The translations under genes and the position numbers were made by a program. Below, piece by piece: positions 7,034-11,342 of a DNA stretch of 11,342 nucleotides (positions are counted from its first letter, which is position 1; every line of letters starts with the position of its first letter). The notes beneath the pieces were generated by a model, which saw only the letters and a program-made list of their open reading frames with translations, searched no databases and was not told where the DNA came from. The DNA comes from Candidatus Krumholzibacteriota bacterium (lineage in GTDB: Bacteria > Krumholzibacteriota > Krumholzibacteriia > Krumholzibacteriales > Krumholzibacteriaceae): contig DAOVFR010000055.1 of NCBI GenBank assembly GCA_030672805.1, positions 1-11,342 of the forward strand, written 5' to 3'.

Positions 7034-7999
7034 TCATGAAGGTATCAGGGCATCCAGCCTCTCGAGCATCGCCTCGTCGGGCAGGTTATTCAGCCTGCCC
7101 ACTATAACCGACCGGAGCGCCTGCACGTCCCTGTCGACGAGCTCGAGATAGTACAGCACGGGGGTGATGTCAAAGAACCGGTACCTGCTTTCGCCGGCCA
7201 TATCGAGAAGCTGCAGCCTCAGCATCGGGTCGATTCTCCACAGCGGGGTTTCCTTCCCGAGCCCGCGCTGGACAAGCTTCCTGTATGAGGTCGTCATGAT
7301 GAACGAGTAGAACTCCTCCTCCGGTTCTTTCTTGAGTGCGGCGAGCCGCCCCGGTTCTATCTCACCGCCGGCGATCCATATGTACTCGAGGCCCGTCTTC
7401 CTCAATGACGTCGTACCGAGCCTTATGAACGTCTTGATATTGATAAGGTCGATCCTGTTCCTCACGAACCGCCGGGCGTCGCCGCCGGGAGCGTTCTCGA
7501 GCAGGAACGCCCATTTTTCCCTTTCGCCGGTGTATTCGGCCATTGCGAGTGCATCGGGGTCGGATCTCTCCTCGAGACGAATCAAAAATTCCTTGAGGTG
7601 ATCCGGAAGCAGCCCAGGATCGCCGCCGGCGACCGCATTCTCGACGACCTCCGGATCGACGCTTCCATACCTGTTCAACGTGAACGACGATCCGAGCTTC
7701 CAGGCCTTCCACATGTGGAGGATATTGTCGAAGTCATGGCCGGCCCTGATGAACCTGCTGACCGCCGGGTCCAAGATAAGCGACGTTACAAGGTCGATCG
7801 CCGAGACCTTGCTGGATTCGATACCGGCCTCGAATCCGGCGATAACCTCGACTGCCTCGAACCCTTTGTAATATTCCCTCAGTGCGCCGAGCATCCCGCC
7901 GAGCGGTGCCCGCACAAGGCGCTGGAACCATGCCCTCTCGGGCATGGCGGCCTCCAGGGCCCGAAGGCGCGCCACGATATATGTATAGTCCTCCGCCAC
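7034..7999 (-). CDS. atpC: V-type ATPase subunit C (d-type socket)
   Basis: This 321-residue, mainly helical protein is the funnel-shaped socket that couples the D/F shaft to the K ring (subunit d of eukaryotic V-ATPase). Family features are YTYIVARLRALEA at the N-terminus, FVRNRIDLINIKTFIRL near residues 180-200, and YYLELVDRDVQALRSVIVG with RLNNLP near the C-terminus. The length is typical (about 320-350). Sequence conservation in this subunit is low, so position in the operon between E and F adds weight. The start is GTG at 7999, 11 bases after the atpE stop, with AGAGGT six bases ahead. Confidence 0.93.
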   Translation of the reverse strand: MAEDYTYIVARLRALEAAMPERAWFQRLVRAPLGGMLGALREYYKGFEAVEVIAGFEAGIESSKVSAIDLVTSLILDPAVSRFIRAGHDFDNILHMWKAWKLGSSFTLNRYGSVDPEVVENAVAGGDPGLLPDHLKEFLIRLEERSDPDALAMAEYTGEREKWAFLLENAPGGDARRFVRNRIDLINIKTFIRLGTTSLRKTGLEYIWIAGGEIEPGRLAALKKEPEEEFYSFIMTTSYRKLVQRGLGKETPLWRIDPMLRLQLLDMAGESRYRFFDITPVLYYLELVDRDVQALRSVIVGRLNNLPDEAMLERLDALIPS

Positions 8000-8010
8000 G
8001 AATCGACCTC

Positions 8011-8607
8011 TTATTCCTCCTCCGGAAAGAGCACCTTGGCAACCCGGGGCTCGACTGCCTCCTTGAGCTGCTCGAAGATGACGTCCAGCGTCAGGTCAAC
8101 GACCATGCGCCCTTCCCTCAGCACGACACCCCAGGAAAAATCACCCGGTTCCCCGCCGAGGGTGAACCCGCCGCCTCCCGGATATGCCGCGTTGAGCTCG
8201 CCGATGAAACTGTCCGGGAAAAGGCTTTCCCGCCCCTGCGCGACCACGATCGTCTCCCTGCCCGTAACCGATTTCTTTAGTATCAGCAACTTCACCTGTT
8301 CCAGCAGCTCGCCGCCCGACAGCGACTCGACCATTCTCTTTGCCTCCTCGTACACCTCGTCGAGGATCTCCCGCTTCTTCGCGAGCACCGTTTTCCTCAG
8401 CTCGAGCTGCTCGTTCACGATGAGCCTCCGCTGTTCCTCGAGGGCCTTCTTCCGCCCTCTTTCTTCAAGCTCGCGCCGAAGCCCGTCTGCCCGGGCGGTA
8501 TAATCGCTCCTTACCCTGTCCGCCTCCGCCCCTGCCCTGTCGAGTATCTCACTGACGGCGGTTTCCGTTTCCCGTTCGATCCGTTCCAAGATATCCTTGA
8601 TAGCCAT
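8011..8607 (-). CDS. atpE: V-type ATPase subunit E (peripheral stalk)
   Basis: This 198-residue protein pairs with H/G to form the peripheral stalks that hold the A3B3 head still against rotation. Residues 1 to about 95 are a highly charged continuous helix, rich in Glu, Arg and Ala, suited to a coiled coil. The C-terminal globular half (about 100-198) ends with WGVVLREGRMVVDLTLDVI and VAKVLF, the family signature that contacts the head. The length is typical. ATG at 8607 has GGAAG upstream; the stop is 11 bases before atpC. Confidence 0.94.
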   Translation of the reverse strand: MAIKDILERIERETETAVSEILDRAGAEADRVRSDYTARADGLRRELEERGRKKALEEQRRLIVNEQLELRKTVLAKKREILDEVYEEAKRMVESLSGGELLEQVKLLILKKSVTGRETIVVAQGRESLFPDSFIGELNAAYPGGGGFTLGGEPGDFSWGVVLREGRMVVDLTLDVIFEQLKEAVEPRVAKVLFPEEE

Positions 8608-8624
8608 GACCTGTCTTCCAATCC

Positions 8625-8636
8625 GTGTTAAAACAC
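8625..8636 (-). promoter_or_regulatory. Short hairpin between atpK and atpE
   Basis: In the 36-base gap the minus strand reads GTGTT-TT-AACAC, realistically a four-base-pair stem with a four-base loop. It sits just after the atpK stop, where a structure might protect the mRNA of the high-copy K subunit. It is too weak for a terminator and has no T-tract. Confidence 0.2.
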
Positions 8637-8643
8637 AACCGGG

Positions 8644-9117
8644 CTATCCGATCGAGATTTTCTGAAGCAGGAGTATCGTGCCAAGAAGCCCGAGCACGGC
8701 GTACGTCTCGACGACCACGCCAAACACCATACCCTTGCCGACCTCGTCCGGACGCTTGGCAACGAGGCTGCACGCCGCCGCACAGACCTTGCCCTGGTAG
8801 AGACCAGAGACAAGACCCGTAATCGCTACGGGCAGGGCTGCCGCAAGAACCTCGAGACCCGTCCTGACGGGAATCTCGCTGAGCGACACTCCCCAACCCG
8901 CCGCGCGGTTGATAATCATGAAGAGCGCAACGAGGCCGTAGATTCCCTGCGTTCCGGGCAGGGCCTGAAGCACCAGGAGACGGCCGAACTTTTCGGGGTC
9001 CTCACTGACAACCCCGTTCGCCGCCTGACCCACCACACCCGTCCCCAGGGCCGATCCCGCACCGGCGAGCCCGGCCGCCAGGGCGGCACCGAACACGACG
9101 AGCATAAAACCGAACAT
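8644..9117 (-). CDS. atpK: V-type ATPase subunit K (c-ring), double-hairpin, Na+-type
   Basis: This 157-residue proteolipid forms the rotating membrane ring. Four hydrophobic helices (about 4-29, 46-70, 87-117, 128-151) make two fused hairpins, the 16-kDa type rather than the 8-kDa single hairpin of Thermus. Only the second hairpin carries the ion-binding carboxylate, Glu137 in VVETYAVLG; the first has Gln57 in LPGTQGIYG. The residues known to bind sodium in Enterococcus hirae NtpK (Leu61, Thr64, Gln65, Gln110, Glu139, plus Tyr68) all have matches: Leu53, Thr56, Gln57, Gln108, Glu137, Tyr60. Sodium coupling is therefore inferred, and one site per four helices favours pumping over synthesis. 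ATG at 9117 has AAGGAG upstream, 21 bases after atpI. Confidence 0.96.
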   Translation of the reverse strand: MFGFMLVVFGAALAAGLAGAGSALGTGVVGQAANGVVSEDPEKFGRLLVLQALPGTQGIYGLVALFMIINRAAGWGVSLSEIPVRTGLEVLAAALPVAITGLVSGLYQGKVCAAACSLVAKRPDEVGKGMVFGVVVETYAVLGLLGTILLLQKISIG

Positions 9118-9138
9118 GGATCTCTCCTTCCTTAAGGT

Positions 9139-11112
9139 TTATTTTTTCTCTTCCGCTTCTCTCACCACGGAATATTGCCTCTCACTCCTGAAAGGTTTAA
9201 ACTCCCGCCCGCCGCCCGTAAAGAACTTGGAGAAGAACTCGAGATACTGCAGACGTCCCGAGTGCACGAACGCGCCCAGCGCGTTAACGGCAAAATTGAA
9301 GGCGTGGCCCAGCACGAGGATGAGCACCGCCACGATGTACCCCGTGTAGAACGGCAGCCCCTTCACCATGCCGGCGATGCCGTTCACCGCGATCGCGATG
9401 GCGCTCGTCGCGAGCCCCAGCGCAAGAAGGCGGGCGTACGAGAGCACGTCCCCGAAATACCCGACAACGTCGTAGAACCCGATCAATCCCTTGAAGAACT
9501 TTTTCACGATCCCTTTCTGCTTCCTCCCTGCAGTCAGAAAGATCGCAGCCGCGATGACGAGCACAGCCCGCTTCGACCATAAGTGGACAGCGGGGGGAAC
9601 GTAGCCTCCCAGGATCGCCGAGAAGCCGAGCGGGGCGAGGAATATCAGAAAGAGCATCCAGAACAGGTCATCGAAAAGCGCGTCGGCGACGAGACCGGCC
9701 CTGATGTTGGCGAACATCCTGATCCCCATGCCGAACAGCATGTGGACCACCCCCATGAGAAACGCGATGTTCAGCATCTTCATCGGCTCCTCGAGAGGGT
9801 CGATCAGGACAAACCGCTTGATGAAGGGGGGAAGCGATGCCGCGTCGATCCCGAATATCCCGCCGGAGATGACGCCGATGACCGCCGTGGCGATCCCGCC
9901 CATGAACATTACGCGCATCAGCTTGCCCGCGCCGCCCGACGGTTTGAACCTGGTCAGTATGAGCGCGCTCAGTGCCGAGAGCGTCAACCCGTACCCGGCA
10001 TCGGTAAGGCACATTGCAAAGAAAAGCACGAAGAACGGAGCGAGAAGCGGCGTCGGATCTATCTCACGGTAGACCGGCCGTCCGTACAGGGTCGTAACGA
10101 ACTCGTACGGCGTGGAGAGCGATCTGTTTTGCAGCGCAATCGGCGGCTCCTCGTCATCGCGGGGCTGTCTGAACGAAACCTCGATCTCCCGGAACCGTGA
10201 TGAGAGCGCCCGTTCCAGTCCCGGCCGTGCGGGTGCGATGATCCATCCCTCGAGCACGAAAGCGCTGTCGGTGAAGCAGAACTGCCGTTCTATCCCGGTA
10301 AGCCCGATCTTCTCCCTGATATGGTCCGAGAGGAGCAGCAGCTTGTCCCGTTCGGCGGCCGTCTCACGGGCCTTTTGTTCGGCATCCCTGATCGCCCGTT
10401 CGAGGTCGTCCCAGTGCTTCGTCTCGGCTTCGATGACTTCGGCGGGCGTTCCCTCGAGCCCGTCGAACGAGCTTCGAAAGCCCGCGTATTCCTTGAACGT
10501 CTCGGAGACCCGATCGGCCTCCGATTTCCCTACGATCACCATTGTGTACGACCTGCCGCCCTCCGCCGAACACTCCTCGAAGTGCACGAGTGGGAACCTG
10601 TCCTCGATTTCAACGAGATTCTCCGGCAATTCCACCGCGGGGAGCGTCCAGAACTGGACCTCGTACTGCCGCGTCGTCAGCGATTCGAGCGGGGTGATCA
10701 CCTGCCTCCACGGTTCGAGGGAATGGACCAGCTCCCTGCTTCTTGCAAGCTCGTCCATGCTGTTTCTGATCGTGTTCTGCAGATCGGAGCAACACTGCCA
10801 GATATCGTCGACCGGGAACTCCCTGAGAAGCCGTTCGCCCTCCTCGAACGTGGTCCGCATCGGTCCCGACGCCACCCGATCGAAGAAAGATCGTTTCCCG
10901 GCATAACCGGAAAGGAAAGCGGCTGCCGAGCCGGCCTTCTCTAGAAGCTCGTCGAGTTCACGGACCGTCGCCTCGCCGGACTGATTTCTTTCATGTTCAA
11001 TCGAAACGTCCGTGACCTCAATGGCGCCTGCCTCACGGAGAAACCGCTTCAGCTCTTCGCGGATCGAATTATGCCCGAGAAGTTGAATCTTCAGCATACG
11101 GCCAACGGCCAT
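9139..11112 (-). CDS. atpI: V-type ATPase subunit I (a-type membrane stator)
   Basis: This 657-residue subunit provides the ion half-channels beside the K ring and anchors the peripheral stalks. The N-terminal half (1 to about 345) is cytoplasmic, with long charged helices. The C-terminal half is membrane-embedded with about seven or eight hydrophobic segments. It begins at PTPLLAPFFVLFFAMCLTDA and includes DVLSYARLLALGL, where Arg561 is the essential ion-path arginine. LGHAFNFAVNALGAFVHSGR and LQYLEFFSKFFTGGG follow near the end. The length and the MAVxxM start are family-typical. ATG at 11112 has AAGGAG eight bases upstream, sitting in the loop of a small GC stem. It lies 41 bases after the H/G gene. 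Confidence 0.97.
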   Translation of the reverse strand: MAVGRMLKIQLLGHNSIREELKRFLREAGAIEVTDVSIEHERNQSGEATVRELDELLEKAGSAAAFLSGYAGKRSFFDRVASGPMRTTFEEGERLLREFPVDDIWQCCSDLQNTIRNSMDELARSRELVHSLEPWRQVITPLESLTTRQYEVQFWTLPAVELPENLVEIEDRFPLVHFEECSAEGGRSYTMVIVGKSEADRVSETFKEYAGFRSSFDGLEGTPAEVIEAETKHWDDLERAIRDAEQKARETAAERDKLLLLSDHIREKIGLTGIERQFCFTDSAFVLEGWIIAPARPGLERALSSRFREIEVSFRQPRDDEEPPIALQNRSLSTPYEFVTTLYGRPVYREIDPTPLLAPFFVLFFAMCLTDAGYGLTLSALSALILTRFKPSGGAGKLMRVMFMGGIATAVIGVISGGIFGIDAASLPPFIKRFVLIDPLEEPMKMLNIAFLMGVVHMLFGMGIRMFANIRAGLVADALFDDLFWMLFLIFLAPLGFSAILGGYVPPAVHLWSKRAVLVIAAAIFLTAGRKQKGIVKKFFKGLIGFYDVVGYFGDVLSYARLLALGLATSAIAIAVNGIAGMVKGLPFYTGYIVAVLILVLGHAFNFAVNALGAFVHSGRLQYLEFFSKFFTGGGREFKPFRSERQYSVVREAEEKK

Positions 11113-11136
11113 GCCGCACTCCTTTTATAAAGCGGC
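11113..11136 (-). promoter_or_regulatory. Hairpin exposing the atpI ribosome binding site
   Basis: GCCGC (11132-11136) and GCGGC (11113-11117) form a five-base-pair all-GC stem whose 14-base loop contains the Shine-Dalgarno AAAAGGAG, directly next to the ATG. The structure could modulate translation of atpI. It may be chance in GC-rich DNA. Confidence 0.35.
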
Positions 11137-11153
11137 GTCCCTTCGCTCCACCT

Positions 11154-11342
11154 TTAGAACCCCTCATGAAACATTTTCATGATGATTTCAAGCGCCCTCT
11201 CCCGGTTTTTCCTTGCGACTACGGAGAGGGCCGCCAGGTCTTTCGCGTTCCCGGATCGAATCGCGGCGATTTCCGACTCCGCACCGGTCCGCGCCTCCGT
11301 CATGAGAGCCTTCGCCCGTTCGGCTGCTTCACCCCTCACATC
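11154..11342 (-). CDS. atpH: V-type ATPase subunit H/G (peripheral stalk), 5' end beyond window
   Basis: The last 62 codons of a charged, helical protein are visible, ending in TAA at 11154. The sequence EAAERAKALMTEARTGAESE and the terminal ALEIIMKMFHEGF fit the right-handed coiled-coil H/G subunit, which pairs with E in the peripheral stalk. Relatives are about 100-110 residues, so roughly 40 residues lie outside the window. The frame stays open to the edge, so the GTG at 11339 is probably an internal valine rather than the start. Its position ahead of atpI matches the Thermus-type operon order and supports the call; the sequence alone is low in specific motifs. Confidence 0.8.
   Translation of the reverse strand, partial: DVRGEAAERAKALMTEARTGAESEIAAIRSGNAKDLAALSVVARKNRERALEIIMKMFHEGF

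Noticed and set aside
11337..11339. GTG as the start of the H/G subunit
   Set aside because: The frame remains open to the window edge and the product would be only 61 residues, against about 100-110 in the family.
1..11342. CRISPR array, tRNA/rRNA genes, insertion sequences or prophage genes
   Set aside because: No regularly spaced repeats, tRNA-like cloverleaf, transposase motifs or terminal inverted repeats were seen.

Overview
The window holds a nearly complete V-type (V/A-type) ATPase operon followed by the first two-thirds or more of a TonB-dependent outer-membrane receptor. Every supported gene lies on the minus strand, so transcription runs from position 11342 towards 1. In transcription order the genes are: peripheral-stalk subunit H/G (start outside the window), I (membrane a-type stator), K (c-ring), E (peripheral stalk), C (central-shaft socket), F and then A (catalytic), B (non-catalytic), D (central shaft), a 384-base intergenic region, and the receptor (3' end outside the window).

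The organism is a Gram-negative bacterium, because a TonB-dependent receptor with a signal peptide needs an outer membrane. Moderately high GC, GTG starts on three genes and clear Shine-Dalgarno sites fit this. The receptor has an N-terminal carboxypeptidase-regulatory-like domain and an RGGRSNEV...IDGVPVDDP plug. That architecture is common in the FCB group and in uncultivated relatives such as Zixibacteria, Latescibacteria, Krumholzibacteria or Eisenbacteria. The two promoters seen are TTGACA-17-TATATT (sigma-70-like), not the Bacteroidetes TTTG/TAnnTTTG type. The phylum cannot be fixed from this window.

The ATPase genes are packed with gaps of 3 to 65 bases and read as one operon. Subunits A3B3 form the ATP-driven head, D, F and C the rotor shaft and socket, E and H/G the peripheral stalks, I the ion half-channels and K the rotor ring. 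The gene order is the Thermus-like H-I-K-E-C-F-A-B-D. Subunit K, however, is the 157-residue double-hairpin type with one carboxylate per four helices, and it carries every residue known to bind sodium in the Enterococcus hirae NtpK ring. The most economical reading is a sodium-coupled rotary ATPase geared to work as an ATP-driven pump.

The region at 2247-2630 has no convincing gene. It holds two near-consensus promoters firing towards the receptor, one just behind atpD and one about 120 bases before the receptor start, plus short direct repeats and a leader hairpin. The receptor therefore probably has its own transcription, independent of the ATPase.

I did not find a clearly new biological system. 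The points most worth a second look are the sodium signature in K, the low-complexity tail on B, the tandem promoters with a long leader before the receptor, and an RBS-containing hairpin in front of atpI.
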